A DNA stretch of 64,000 bases from Balneolaceae bacterium (GCA_007693745.1 REDA01000046.1:55864-119863); one strand, 5' to 3'; counted from the stretch's first letter, positions 9,153 to 18,873 are shown. The notes: generated by a model from the sequence alone, not told the origin. Numbers and translations are program-made.

Positions 9153-9914
9153 ATGCTCATGACCAGGAAAATTGCTGTTTATCTCATTCTGTTTCTTTTT
9201 TCGTTCCTCGCAGCTGAACAGGTTGCTGCACAGTTTGAGGGTGAAATCCGTTTCGATGTCTATAATCCCACAGACCCTCAAACTGAGCGTGTAAACCTGC
9301 AATTTACATTCACAGCCGACCGGATTTTTATGGGCTCTGATACTTCTGTTAACATGCTGGCCGGCCTTCGGTCAGAAGGAATCCTGATCCGGAATGACCT
9401 CAGGGATTTCGTACTGATCACTTCCGCGACAGAAGGAATAAATATGAAAATGGAAGAAATCGAAACTCTCAATGCTCTGGTGAATCGCATGCAGAATCAG
9501 CAGGGTAATCAGAGCAGGGAACCATTCGACTGGGACCAGAAGGTTACCGAGACCGGTAATACCCGGCAGATTTACGGATACAATACCGTTGAATATCAGA
9601 TAGTAGGGGATGAAGAGGGTGAAACGTTCTCTGTATGGCTAACGGATGGTATTCGGGTAAATTGGGGGATGCTGAGGGATGTGTGGTATTCAACAGGCGC
9701 CACCCGGTTTGATCGCGAAATTCCGCTGGAAATTGTGATGAACAGAACCAGTTTTCCGCTCTTAATTGAGGCTCATAAAGATCAGCAGGTAGTATTTCGT
9801 GCTGAAACTGTCCATCTCAACGACTCTCACTTCGATCGTTCAGTTGTAGAAGTGCCCGGCGGCATGAAACTGTTGGGCCTCGGTGATATCATGATGAACT
9901 TTTTCAGACAGTAA
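9153..9914 (+). CDS. Exported DUF4412 domain protein
   Basis: Predicted periplasmic or outer-membrane-associated protein of 253 residues with no known reaction. A signal peptide covers about residues 1-26 (ending EQVAAQ). The mature part begins FEGEIRFDVYN and follows the DUF4412 pattern: paired beta strands, a KMEEIETLN segment, TRQIYGYNTVEYQI, then a switch-like YSVWLTDGI region. A second ATG two codons in is equally possible as start. Its stop overlaps the ATG of the following lipoprotein gene by one base, so it probably heads the operon with the split 5'-nucleotidase. Function unknown. Confidence 0.82.
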   Translation: MLMTRKIAVYLILFLFSFLAAEQVAAQFEGEIRFDVYNPTDPQTERVNLQFTFTADRIFMGSDTSVNMLAGLRSEGILIRNDLRDFVLITSATEGINMKMEEIETLNALVNRMQNQQGNQSREPFDWDQKVTETGNTRQIYGYNTVEYQIVGDEEGETFSVWLTDGIRVNWGMLRDVWYSTGATRFDREIPLEIVMNRTSFPLLIEAHKDQQVVFRAETVHLNDSHFDRSVVEVPGGMKLLGLGDIMMNFFRQ

Positions 9915-10642
9915 TGCCTAAATCGCACGCCTTTTTCTTTTCTGCGGTACTGATGCTTTTCGTATCGCTTCAGGGGTGTGCATTTTTTAAGGCATCGCAT
10001 ATTGAGGAAACGGAAATCCATTATCCGGCTCCCGACCCGGAAATTGAAAGGCTGGTTGAAGATTACAGGGCAGGCATAGAGCAGAGCCTGGGTGAACAGA
10101 TCGCAGTTGTTGAGGACACACTCACATTTTCAAAGCCGGAGGGGTCTCTGGGGAATATGGCAGCGGATGCGCTTCGCTACCGCGCAGCTCTCGAACTCAG
10201 AACTTTTGTCCACCTGGGTATCGCGGATGAGTCTCACTACATGCTCGATTTTCTTCCCGGGTCTCTGACCAGGGAAGCTGTTTACGAATTTATGCCCTAT
10301 CTGAATCACCTCGTTGTGCTTGAACTTCGCGGAGATCAGATTACAGAACTTATGCAACAGGTGGCTGCTCTGGGCGGTGCCCCGCTGAGCGGCGCCCGTT
10401 TTACTATTGATAGTCAGAACCGTGCACGTGGAATTCTCGTGAACTCAACGGTTGTAGAGCCCAATAAAACCTATCTGATTGCGACCACAAACCGGGTCGC
10501 GAATACGGGCGAGCCATTTCCTGTATTATTGAATGCAGACAGGCGCATCGATCTGGATATTTCAATTCGGTCACTCTATCTGGATTTCTTCAGAGGCCGT
10601 GGACGTCTCACGGATGCCACGGACGGGAGGATACGCTCATGA
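9914..10642 (+). CDS. 5'-nucleotidase C-terminal-domain lipoprotein
   Basis: 242-residue lipoprotein with a lipobox at VSLQGCAFF (Cys about 22) and a single 5_nucleotid_C domain, the substrate-binding half of UshA/CpdB-type enzymes. Family signatures are GSLGNMAADALRYRA, a binding segment GGAPLSGARFTID (normally GGG..Q.SG) and TNRVANTGEPFPVL. There is no metallophosphatase domain. That catalytic half is encoded by the next gene, whose ATG overlaps this stop by 4 bp. The two products likely form one split enzyme acting on extracellular nucleotides in the periplasm. The domain order is reversed compared with the usual fused protein. Confidence 0.87.
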   Translation: MPKSHAFFFSAVLMLFVSLQGCAFFKASHIEETEIHYPAPDPEIERLVEDYRAGIEQSLGEQIAVVEDTLTFSKPEGSLGNMAADALRYRAALELRTFVHLGIADESHYMLDFLPGSLTREAVYEFMPYLNHLVVLELRGDQITELMQQVAALGGAPLSGARFTIDSQNRARGILVNSTVVEPNKTYLIATTNRVANTGEPFPVLLNADRRIDLDISIRSLYLDFFRGRGRLTDATDGRIRS

Positions 10643-11574
10643 TGAACAGAAGGGACTTTTTGCAAAGATCAGCCGCTCTGGCAGGCTCACTTGCGATGCC
10701 GGCGCTTTTCAGTCGGGACAGGAACAGCGTCAAGATGCAGGAGACAGACCTCACGATACTCTACACCAATGATACGCATGCCAGGATTGAACCTTTCCCT
10801 GAGAATGCCCGCCGCTTTGCCGGTCTTGGAGGTATCGCCCGAAGGGCATCGTTGATCGATAAGGTTCGGCAAACGCAAAAGAATGTACTTTTACTGGATG
10901 CGGGCGATATTTTCCATGGCACCCCCTGGTTTGATGTGTACGGGGGGAGTGTGGATCTGGATCTGATGACCCGAATGGGATATGATGCTGCTGCAATTGG
11001 GAATCATGAATTTGACAGAGGCCCGGATGGTTTCGCTGAGGCTGCACAAAAAGCCGGATTCCCCTTTCTTGCAGCCAACTATGATGTAAGAAATACACCC
11101 ATGAACCCTTTTGTGGAACGCTTTATCGTTCGGGAGTTCTCCGGGTTCAGAGTCGGAATATTCGGCCTTGGAATTGGTTTTTCCGGACTGATCGACAGCG
11201 CTAACAGCGGAGATGTGCGTGCCTACGATCCGATACGCAATGCTGAAACCGCTGTCGAAAGCCTGAAAGAGTATTACAGATGTGATATCATCATCTGCCT
11301 GAGTCATCTGGGATTCAGTTACATTCAGACCAGAAATGATGATTTGAGGCTTACGGAGCGCATTCAGGGAATCGATATCATTATAGGCGGGCACACGCAC
11401 ACTTTTATGGAGGAACCACTCATTTTCCCAAGGGAAAACGGCAGCTCTACACTGATCACCCACATGGGACACAGTGGAGTAAGAGTGGGAAGAATAGATG
11501 TCTCATTTGGCAGCGAAAACAGCGGATCTCCATTTAGCTTGTCAAGCCGATATTATACAATAGGAGATACATAG
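10639..11574 (+). CDS. Tat-exported metallophosphatase (5'-nucleotidase catalytic half)
   Basis: Two-metal phosphoesterase of the UshA/YfkN calcineurin-like family, 311 residues. A twin-arginine signal (NRRDFLQRSAALAG) occupies the first 25-30 residues, implying export folded. Metal-site motifs are TNDTHARIEPF (D-x-H), LLDAGDIFHGTPW, IGNHEFDRG (N-H-E), CLSHLG and GGHTHTF. The C-terminal nucleotide-binding domain is missing but is supplied by the overlapping gene upstream. Together they likely release phosphate from nucleotides outside the cytoplasm. The porin 100 bp downstream may provide uptake, but this is inference. Confidence 0.92.
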   Translation: MMNRRDFLQRSAALAGSLAMPALFSRDRNSVKMQETDLTILYTNDTHARIEPFPENARRFAGLGGIARRASLIDKVRQTQKNVLLLDAGDIFHGTPWFDVYGGSVDLDLMTRMGYDAAAIGNHEFDRGPDGFAEAAQKAGFPFLAANYDVRNTPMNPFVERFIVREFSGFRVGIFGLGIGFSGLIDSANSGDVRAYDPIRNAETAVESLKEYYRCDIIICLSHLGFSYIQTRNDDLRLTERIQGIDIIIGGHTHTFMEEPLIFPRENGSSTLITHMGHSGVRVGRIDVSFGSENSGSPFSLSSRYYTIGDT

Positions 11575-11675
11575 TAACATATTTACCTGTTCAGAGATCA
11601 TTGATGAAGTGGCAATAGTTGCTGTGCCAGCAGTGATTTGCGGAGTACTGAAATGAAATAAAACAACATCATCCC

Positions 11676-12917
11676 GTGAGACTTATTGTTATATCTGTCT
11701 TTATACTTATCTCCCTGATATGTTTACCCGAAGCACTGAATGCTCAGGATGAACAGAGCAGGAGTTCACAACAGATTGGAGATGATATCACATTTCCGGC
11801 GCTTCCATACTACAGCTATGGATCGGGCCTTGGGCTGACAAGTCCGGATAGCACATTCCGTTTAAATATCCGTTTCAGAATGCAGAACAGGGCTTCTTTT
11901 ACGAGCATCGATCAGGAGGAAGCTGTGGAAGCGACTGTAAGACGGCTCCGGCTCCGCTTTGATGGTTTTGTGGGAGATCCGAGATTTCTCTATGCGATTC
12001 AGCTCTCATTCGCCCCGGGGGATGTTGGAGAATTGTCGGATGGAGACAACATCAATATCATCCGGGATGCAGTGATGTTTTATCAGCCAAACAGAAACTG
12101 GAACCTGGGATTCGGGCAGACGAAATTACCCGGTAACCGTCAGCGAGTCAACTCTTCAGGTGCCCTTCAGCTTACTGACCGAAGCATTAACAATGCAAGG
12201 TTTACGATCGACCGGGACTTTGGCTTCTTTATCTACTATCTGCGGGAAGATGAGTCGCAATTCTCCTATAATATCAAGACAGCTTTGAGTACAGGCAATG
12301 GCAGAAACTGGACACGTGATCCCGGTTTGGGGCTGGCCTACACGGGAAGAATCGAACTCTTTCCCCTTGGAAATTTTCACAATAACGGAATGCTCTTTGA
12401 AGGGGATCAATACCGGGAGGAGAGCCCCAAAATCCTCCTGGGCGCCACATTTCACTATAATCAGAATGCGCAGAGAATAAGAGGCCAGACGGGAAGCGAA
12501 CTATTTGAGGAAAGGGATATAGAATCGTTCTTTGCAGATGCGATGCTTAAGTACAGCGGCTGGGCTTTTCAGGGTGCTTATATGAGCCGGAAGAGTGACG
12601 ACCCGCTCACAGTGAATCCGGCTGATACTCATCAGCTGCGCCGGGTGGAAACAGGAGACGGTTATGATCTTCAAATGAGTTACCTCCTGCTTTCAGGGAT
12701 TGAATTTATCGCAAGATACTCCGTTCAAAACCCCGGCAAACATGAGGATCAACCTGTTCACAGAATCCGTCAGCAGAGTGCAGGGGTTACAAAATACATC
12801 TGGGAGCATGCCTTGAAACTGCAGGCAGAACTTACCAGAAACAGATTTTATGCAGCAGATCCAGGTTCAGTGGCCAGCAGTTATTATCTGAGGTTCCAGG
12901 TAGAAATTGGAATATAA
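11676..12917 (+). CDS. Outer-membrane porin (OprO/OprP phosphate-selective type)
   Basis: 413-residue beta-barrel porin. A signal peptide covers about residues 1-24 (MRLIVISVFILIS...LNAQ). The mature part has alternating strands, RMQNRASF, RRLRLRFDGFVGDPRFLYAIQLSF, and an FGQTKLPGNRQRVNSSG constriction-loop segment with LTDRSINNARFTIDRDFGF, all typical of the Porin_O_P family. It ends in YLRFQVEIGI, a terminal aromatic-rich strand for BAM recognition. The start codon is GTG. It follows the split 5'-nucleotidase on the same strand, which suits phosphate or nucleotide scavenging. Ion selectivity is not proven by sequence. Confidence 0.88.
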   Translation: MRLIVISVFILISLICLPEALNAQDEQSRSSQQIGDDITFPALPYYSYGSGLGLTSPDSTFRLNIRFRMQNRASFTSIDQEEAVEATVRRLRLRFDGFVGDPRFLYAIQLSFAPGDVGELSDGDNINIIRDAVMFYQPNRNWNLGFGQTKLPGNRQRVNSSGALQLTDRSINNARFTIDRDFGFFIYYLREDESQFSYNIKTALSTGNGRNWTRDPGLGLAYTGRIELFPLGNFHNNGMLFEGDQYREESPKILLGATFHYNQNAQRIRGQTGSELFEERDIESFFADAMLKYSGWAFQGAYMSRKSDDPLTVNPADTHQLRRVETGDGYDLQMSYLLLSGIEFIARYSVQNPGKHEDQPVHRIRQQSAGVTKYIWEHALKLQAELTRNRFYAADPGSVASSYYLRFQVEIGI

Positions 12918-12972
12918 CAGTCTGAGTACACTGCCAAAGCAATCCCGAGGGTTGGAACAGTCACTTTCTAAT

Positions 12973-13395
12973 CTATCTCTTGGTTGTGATGATAATAACA
13001 CCATTGCCGCCTCTTACACCGTAATAGGAAGCCTCACTTCCTTTCAGTACTCTTACGTAGGCAATATCCTTGATGTTGAGCATATTGTTTACCTGTGAGT
13101 AACTCGTTCCTGCCGGCTGCCCGTCGATCACATAGAGCGGTTCAATTCCGGAATTGAAGGAGTTGATCCCCCTGATAGTCACCGTTGGATTATTGGATGG
13201 GCCGGTCACGTTCACACCTGGAATCCGGTAGAGATAATCGGCCAGACTTCTGAAATAATTCATATGATCTGTTACAGCCCCGTCCGGCAGTTCATTTTGG
13301 ATGGTCATTCCACCGGAGGTCTGTTGCCCGACCGTTGCGCAGCCCATTGAGGTCAGTAAAAGGATGGTGATCCACAAAAGGAGTGATGTTTTCAT
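12973..13395 (-). CDS. Stand-alone TonB-dependent receptor plug-domain lipoprotein
   Basis: 140-residue protein made only of a SusC-like plug domain behind a lipoprotein signal (lipobox LLTSMGC, Cys 19). Plug motifs are IPGVNVTG, TIRGINSFNSGIEPLYVIDG, IKDIAYVRVLKGSEASYYG and RGGNGVIIITTK, covering almost a complete PF07715 domain. There is no TonB box and no barrel. It therefore cannot be a transporter by itself. It may be a membrane-anchored accessory that docks to another receptor, or a relic. It is convergent with the porin gene, 55 bp away. Confidence 0.87.
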   Translation of the reverse strand: MKTSLLLWITILLLTSMGCATVGQQTSGGMTIQNELPDGAVTDHMNYFRSLADYLYRIPGVNVTGPSNNPTVTIRGINSFNSGIEPLYVIDGQPAGTSYSQVNNMLNIKDIAYVRVLKGSEASYYGVRGGNGVIIITTKR

Positions 13396-13498
13396 CGGTC
13401 TGTATCTGGTTTCTCTTCTATGTAATATAGTATAAACGCAGGAAAGAAACTTTTATGCGCCGACTCGCTGATTGATTATCTCACTGAGGATCAGGAAT

Positions 13499-13531
13499 TA
13501 TTATCAGGAGGATTTACAAACTGTTTTTATC
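13499..13531 (+). repeat. Dispersed intergenic repeat, partial left end
   Basis: TATTATCAGGAGGATTT is identical to the left flank of the copy at 57762, followed by the similar ACAAACTGTTTTTATCC. The remainder of the element is not recognisable, so this is a fragment or an old, diverged copy. Confidence 0.5.
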
Positions 13532-13619
13532 CATTCTGTTGACTCATTTCCTCAGAAGGCCGGAATTACTGATCTTCCAAATCCTTTCCATGGATTGATT
13601 GAAGAGACTTTTCTATCGT

Positions 13620-14684
13620 CTATCCAACATCAACGGGATGAATCCAGCCGTAGGTGTCTTCCGTTTTTCCATACTGTAATGAAGTGATGGCCTCAAACAT
13701 TTTCATGGCAAACGGTCCGATGTTTTGCGTGTCCAGTGCCAGTTCCTTTCCGCGGTGATGGATCCTGCCCACAGGCGAAATAACTGCAGCTGTGCCCGCT
13801 CCGAAGACTTCACGAAGTGTTCCGCTTTCAGCGGAATCAAAGACCTCATCAATTGATATCTTTCTCTCTTCTGTCTCCAGACCCCAATTCCTTGCGAGGC
13901 TCAGAACAGACCGGCGGGTGATACCCGGAAGAACTGTTCCCTCAAGTTTAGGGGTGATCAGTTTGTCTCCGATCAGAAAAAAAATATTCATTGTGCCTAC
14001 TTCTTCAACATACTTGAGTTCAAGAGCATCGAGCCATAAAACCTGAGTGAAGCCTTTTTTGCCGGCTTCCTGTGCTGGCAGAAAACTGCCGCCGTAGTTG
14101 CCTGCGGCCTTGGCCTCTCCGGTGCCCCCGCGAACAGCTCTCACAAAGGTATCGGTTGTGGTCAGGGAAACAGGATTGAACCCCTCACTGTAATAGGCCG
14201 CTACAGGGCTTGTGATGATAAAAAACTTATATTCAGCAGATACCTTGGCCGCCAGGTACTCTTCTGAAGCAAACATAACCGGACGTATGTAGAGTGCCTG
14301 TCCAATCTTTCTCGGAACCCAGGGATAGTCGAGTTTCATCAGTTCTTCCAGGGCTTCAATAAAAACAGACAACTCCATTTCCGGCATACAGAGTCTTCGG
14401 GCCGAATTGTTGAGCCGTTCCAGATGATCTTCCGGACGGAATAGGTTAACTCTGTTCTCACCCGCATAGTAAGCTTTCATTCCTTCAAAGATCGCCTGCC
14501 CGTAATGAAGTGCCATCATTGAGGGGTGAAACGTGATCGCACCGTAAGGCAGAATCTCCGGCTCCTGCCAGGCGCCATCCCGGTAAGTGATTTGGAACAT
14601 GTGATCGGAAAATATGCGTCCGAACTCCAGTTTGTCAAAATTAATATCGCTGATACGGCTCTGAGTGCTTCTGGAAATTTTCAT
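13620..14684 (-). CDS. ilvE: Branched-chain amino acid aminotransferase
   Basis: PLP enzyme that transfers the amino group between Leu/Ile/Val and 2-oxoglutarate. At 354 residues it is the longer, eukaryote-like BCAT type. Motifs are FHPSMMALHYGQAIFEGMKAY at the N-terminus, RPVMFASEEYLA, a TQVLWLDALELKYVEEVGTM region with the PLP lysine (LKY), and VLPGITRRSVLSLA in the cofactor site. GTLREVFGAGTAAVISPVG completes the fold type IV signature. It is monocistronic, with about 225 bp to the plug gene downstream and about 300 bp of non-coding DNA upstream in which I see no clear leader peptide or attenuator. Confidence 0.95.
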   Translation of the reverse strand: MKISRSTQSRISDINFDKLEFGRIFSDHMFQITYRDGAWQEPEILPYGAITFHPSMMALHYGQAIFEGMKAYYAGENRVNLFRPEDHLERLNNSARRLCMPEMELSVFIEALEELMKLDYPWVPRKIGQALYIRPVMFASEEYLAAKVSAEYKFFIITSPVAAYYSEGFNPVSLTTTDTFVRAVRGGTGEAKAAGNYGGSFLPAQEAGKKGFTQVLWLDALELKYVEEVGTMNIFFLIGDKLITPKLEGTVLPGITRRSVLSLARNWGLETEERKISIDEVFDSAESGTLREVFGAGTAAVISPVGRIHHRGKELALDTQNIGPFAMKMFEAITSLQYGKTEDTYGWIHPVDVG

Positions 14685-14981
14685 GGCGGCAGTAAGAAAA
14701 ATCTGTTCTTAAAATTCTATGAAATATAGCTAAATTTCAGATTACTATTTTCTGCGTATCGGTATTCTTTTACGGGTGATGCTCAAAAACACTCATAAAC
14801 GGGATCTCATTCGGATCATCCTAAAGTATGCACGTCTATCAATCAGTTAAATCGGCAGTGATTTCCTTAGCTTCTCTGTTTGGGAAAGTCCGGCGGGATG
14901 CAGAAATTAAAGTGAATGAAATTCAGGTATCTGCCTGACCGGTAAACGGGGCAGTATGGCACATAAATTGATTATCGCTTT

Positions 14982-16325
14982 ATGAAGATAAAAATGATGG
15001 CATTCATCTTTCTGTTCTCACTCCCTGTTCCGGCAGAGGCTCAGGTTCGAAATGATATCACTCCACACATTCTTCCCCTGCAGGAGCGGGCGGAGGTGAT
15101 GGATCGATGGACACGGAACCGGCTCGATACGATTGTTCCCGAACTGATGCGAAGGGAAGGGATCGATATGTGGGTTCTGGTGGCCAGGGAGTATAATGAA
15201 GATCCCGTGCTCCTCACCATGCTGCCGGCTACCTGGCACTCCTCGCGGCGAACCACAATTCTTCTGTTTTATGATCCGGGAGAGGGGAGGGCGCCCGAGA
15301 GGCTGGCTGTGGCCCGCTATAATACAGGCTTTTTTGAAACGCAGTGGTTTCCGGATCAGCAGCCCGATCAATGGAAACGTTTTGCGGAAATTGTAACAGA
15401 GCGGAATCCGGAAAAAATCGGAGTCAATTTCTCCGGGACTTTCGCCCTGGCCGACGGGATCAGTTATACTGATTTTTCAAACCTGAAACAGAGTCTGCCG
15501 CAGGAGTATCAGACCCGTATAGTATCGGCTGAAAATCTGGCCGTAGGCTGGCTGGAAACCCGCACAGAAGAAGAAATGACGGTGTACCGTCAGATAAACC
15601 GAATCGCTCACAATATCATTGCTGAAGGTCTTTCGGAAGCTGTGATCACACCCGGTGTTACAACCACGGCAGATCTTCAGTGGTGGTTCAGAGAACGGAT
15701 CAGGGAGCTTAAACTCACGGAATGGTTTCACCCCTCCGTGGCTGTGCACAGAAGCGAATCTCCGGAATTGGACGGTGATTTTTCGGGATCTGCTCCGCAA
15801 AATGTGATTATGCCGGGGGATCTGATACACATGGATCTGGGGATCATCTATATGGGACTGGCAACGGATACTCAGCGCAATGCCTATGTATTAAAATCCG
15901 GCGAATCGGACGCGCCTGAGGGTCTGAAAGAAGCTCTTCGAATCGGGAACAGGCTTCAGGATCTGCTGACAGATGAATTTGTGACGGGGCGAACCGGTAA
16001 CGAAATTCTCGCGGCAGCCCTGAAAAAAGCTGAAGGTGAGGGAATCCGGGCCACGATCTACACCCATCCGATCGGGTATCAGGGGCATGGTGCCGGACCC
16101 ACAATCGGCCTGTGGGATCAACAGGGGGGTGTGCCCGGCAAGGGAGATTATCCGCTCTATCCGAATACCGCACACTCCATTGAACTGAATGCTGAGGTAT
16201 TTATACCGGAATGGAACCGAAACATTCTGATTATGCTTGAAGAAGATGCTATTTTTGATGGAGAAAAAGTGTGGTACATTGACGGGCGTATGGAAGAGTT
16301 TTACCTGATTCCCCGGCAGAAATGA
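14982..16325 (+). CDS. Exported M24 family metallopeptidase (Xaa-Pro peptidase-like)
   Basis: 447 residues with a signal peptide (MAFIFLFSLPVPAEA, cut near residue 21) and a creatinase/prolidase-like N-terminal domain followed by an M24 pita-bread domain. Metal-ligand motifs are HMDLGIIYMGLATDTQRNAYV, split as D285 and D296, HPIGYQGHGAGPTIG with the His ligand near 369, and ELNAEV and MLEEDAIF for the two glutamates. It probably cleaves dipeptides or Xaa-Pro bonds in the periplasm. The DLQWWFRERIRELKL segment is typical of this exported Bacteroidota subgroup. No operon partner is evident. Confidence 0.88.
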   Translation: MKIKMMAFIFLFSLPVPAEAQVRNDITPHILPLQERAEVMDRWTRNRLDTIVPELMRREGIDMWVLVAREYNEDPVLLTMLPATWHSSRRTTILLFYDPGEGRAPERLAVARYNTGFFETQWFPDQQPDQWKRFAEIVTERNPEKIGVNFSGTFALADGISYTDFSNLKQSLPQEYQTRIVSAENLAVGWLETRTEEEMTVYRQINRIAHNIIAEGLSEAVITPGVTTTADLQWWFRERIRELKLTEWFHPSVAVHRSESPELDGDFSGSAPQNVIMPGDLIHMDLGIIYMGLATDTQRNAYVLKSGESDAPEGLKEALRIGNRLQDLLTDEFVTGRTGNEILAAALKKAEGEGIRATIYTHPIGYQGHGAGPTIGLWDQQGGVPGKGDYPLYPNTAHSIELNAEVFIPEWNRNILIMLEEDAIFDGEKVWYIDGRMEEFYLIPRQK

Positions 16326-16452
16326 AAATCTGAACAGATGAACCGCCGAAATTCAAATCCTGATCCGGCTGCGTTGAAGCAGTTAGCAAAACGCTGATAT
16401 TTTAAAAAGATTAATCACGGTTTTCCAGGATCAACATTATGATTGCAGTGAA

Positions 16453-18630
16453 ATGACAATAGAGAAGGCAGGGCAGATACTACAAGAGACGTTTGGCTAT
16501 AATTCATTCAGGCCGCTACAGCAGGAGATCATATCCAACGTGCTTGCACAGAAGGACTCGCTGGTCATTATGCCAACGGGGGGTGGGAAGTCGCTCTGTT
16601 ATCAGATCCCCTCAATGCTCTTTCCGGGTCTTACGATTGTGATCTCTCCGCTTATTTCGTTGATGAAAGATCAGGTAGAGCAGCTGAGTGAAGTGGGAAT
16701 ACCGGCGCTCTTTTTAAACAGCACTCTTTCGAAAGAACAGTATCAGGTTAACGTGGCCCGAATCAGGAGCGGAGATGTGAAGTTACTCTATCTGGCTCCT
16801 GAAACACTGATGATGGCAAAAACGAGAAAGCTTCTTGAGGAACTTACAATCGACTGTTTCACGATCGATGAAGCACACTGTATTTCGGAATGGGGACACG
16901 ATTTCAGGCCCGAATACCGGCAGCTTGCCCAGGTCAGGAAGGATTTTCCAAATTCTGTCTGCCTCGCTTTAACAGCTACTGCCACACCGAGGGTTCAGGA
17001 GGATATCCGGAGTTCCCTTGAGATGGAGAAATCGGAAGTGTTTGTTGCCAGCTTCGATCGGAAAAACCTGATACTCAAGATTGCCGACAAGCAGAAACCC
17101 CTGGAACAGATTCTGGATTTTCTCTACACACGCAAAAGGGAGTCCGGAATCATCTATTGCTTTTCCAGACGGCAGGTGGACGAGCTGGCCTATGATCTTA
17201 AACAGCAGGGATACTCTGTGCTTCCCTATCATGCGGGGCTGGCCGAACAGGAGCGATCGGATCATCAGGATGCCTTTATCCGGGACAGGATTCAGATTAT
17301 TGTGGCTACTGTCGCCTTCGGAATGGGAATCAATAAGCCGGATGTTCGTTTTGTGATTCATCATGATATGCCGCAAAATATTGAGTCCTATTATCAGCAG
17401 ATAGGCCGTGCCGGACGTGATGGGCGAACTGCTGATTGCCTGCTGCTGTACAGCTATTCCGACAGGCAGAAAATTCAGTATTTTATCGGCCAGAAAGAGG
17501 GCGACGAAAAAGAAATTGCAGAGAAGCACCTCGAAGACCTGATCGGCTATCTTGAAACACAACAGTGCCGAAGAAAACCGCTGATGAACTACTTTGGTGA
17601 GGAGTACACTGAATCGGAGTGCGGTATGTGTGACAACTGCCTGCGTGAGAAAGGAGACCTGGAGGACTACACCACCGAAGCCCGGAAATATCTCAGTACC
17701 GTTGTGCGGTCCGGGCAGCGATTTGGAGCACACCATATCGCGGATATCCTGAGGGGTTCCTCAGCCAAAAAAATTCTGGAAAATAATCACGACCAGCTCA
17801 CTACCTACGGCATCGGGAAAGAGTGGTCAAAAGACCAGTGGATACAGCTGTCAAGACTCTTGATTCGGAGCGGTTATTTGAAAAAAGATCCGGATCACGG
17901 CAGCCTGATACTGACAGAGGAGTCCGAATCCCTTCTTAGGGGGGGAGCCAGTCTGTTGGGAATTCTGGATCGCACTCAAACGGCATCCGGGGCAGCAGGT
18001 GGAAGAAGAGGAGAATCTGAAATTGAGAAAAAATATGATGAGTTTCTTTTTGAAGAGTTGAGGAAAAAGAGAAAGGAGCTTGCAGAGAAACTGGAAGTGC
18101 CGCCGTACGTCATTTTCCCGGATACCACACTCATGGAGATGTCATACTACTATCCGCAGAGTGAGGAGATGCTGCCGGGTATCTACGGTGTTGGATCGGC
18201 TAAATTAAAAAAATACGGGAAGGATTTTCTGCGTGTGATCCGAACCTACTGCGAAGGCAAGAAGATCGATGACCGTGCCGGTGTATTGGTGAATAAGGTG
18301 AAAAAAACCACGAGCGGTAAAAAATATGAACAGGTAGGGCAGGCTTTTGAACAGGGGAAGGGTGTACTCGAACTTGCTGAGGAGCATGGGGTCAAGACAG
18401 CCACTATCCTCTCTCATCTGAAATCGTGGCTTGATGATGGCAATCCGCTCGAGAAAGAGAGGATAGTGGTTCTGTCCGGCCTGTCTGAGCGAAAACAGCA
18501 TGAGGTCTTTAAAGTGTTTGATCTTGTTGGAGCCGATGTGCTGAAACATGCCTATGAGGAACTGAATAAAAGTGTGGATTACAATGAACTGAGAATTTTA
18601 CAGCTTGCCTACCAGGCCGGCCACAGCTGA
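16453..18630 (+). CDS. recQ: ATP-dependent DNA helicase RecQ
   Basis: 3'-5' DNA helicase for recombination and fork repair, 725 residues. Walker A TGGGKS sits at 42-47, DEAH at 139-142 with the aromatic-rich loop after it, and helicase domain 2 carries GMGINKPDVRFVIHHDMP and QQIGRAGRDG. The zinc-binding cysteines (CRRKPLMNYF...CGMCDNC) lie near 372-395, a winged-helix RQC domain at about 400-505 and an HRDC domain at about 515-600. A C-terminal part with helix-turn-helix GVKTATILSHLKSW follows, as in many Bacteroidota RecQ. It is isolated, preceded by a 127 bp spacer and followed by a dispersed repeat. Confidence 0.96.
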   Translation: MTIEKAGQILQETFGYNSFRPLQQEIISNVLAQKDSLVIMPTGGGKSLCYQIPSMLFPGLTIVISPLISLMKDQVEQLSEVGIPALFLNSTLSKEQYQVNVARIRSGDVKLLYLAPETLMMAKTRKLLEELTIDCFTIDEAHCISEWGHDFRPEYRQLAQVRKDFPNSVCLALTATATPRVQEDIRSSLEMEKSEVFVASFDRKNLILKIADKQKPLEQILDFLYTRKRESGIIYCFSRRQVDELAYDLKQQGYSVLPYHAGLAEQERSDHQDAFIRDRIQIIVATVAFGMGINKPDVRFVIHHDMPQNIESYYQQIGRAGRDGRTADCLLLYSYSDRQKIQYFIGQKEGDEKEIAEKHLEDLIGYLETQQCRRKPLMNYFGEEYTESECGMCDNCLREKGDLEDYTTEARKYLSTVVRSGQRFGAHHIADILRGSSAKKILENNHDQLTTYGIGKEWSKDQWIQLSRLLIRSGYLKKDPDHGSLILTEESESLLRGGASLLGILDRTQTASGAAGGRRGESEIEKKYDEFLFEELRKKRKELAEKLEVPPYVIFPDTTLMEMSYYYPQSEEMLPGIYGVGSAKLKKYGKDFLRVIRTYCEGKKIDDRAGVLVNKVKKTTSGKKYEQVGQAFEQGKGVLELAEEHGVKTATILSHLKSWLDDGNPLEKERIVVLSGLSERKQHEVFKVFDLVGADVLKHAYEELNKSVDYNELRILQLAYQAGHS

Positions 18631-18699
18631 TGACGTTTCATGAAGTTCCTTTTTCATGGCAGACTTGATCTTATGCAGAAAAGATTCAGCCTGATCACA

Positions 18700-18840
18700 G
18701 GGGGATTTGAAAAACTGTTCTTTTGCCGAGATCTTCGCTGGCGCAAATTTGAAAATCCTGACGTATCACAAACCCGCTTCGGATAAAGCATTACTTTCGT
18801 CGCGATACTTTGCACGTTTTCCGGCATTTCAAAGCCACCC
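18700..18840 (+). repeat. Dispersed intergenic repeat, copy 2 (long form)
   Basis: 141 bp between recQ and the glycosylase gene. It begins GGGGATTTGAAAAACTGTTC and ends GGCATTTCAAAGCCACCC. The centre contains CCTGACGTATCACAAACCCG, alignable with CCTCACGTATGGCTAATACG of the copy at 57.8 kb. Orientation is the same as that copy. Confidence 0.8.
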
Positions 18841-18873
18841 ATAAAACAAAAAATAAACAGAGTTTATTGAATT

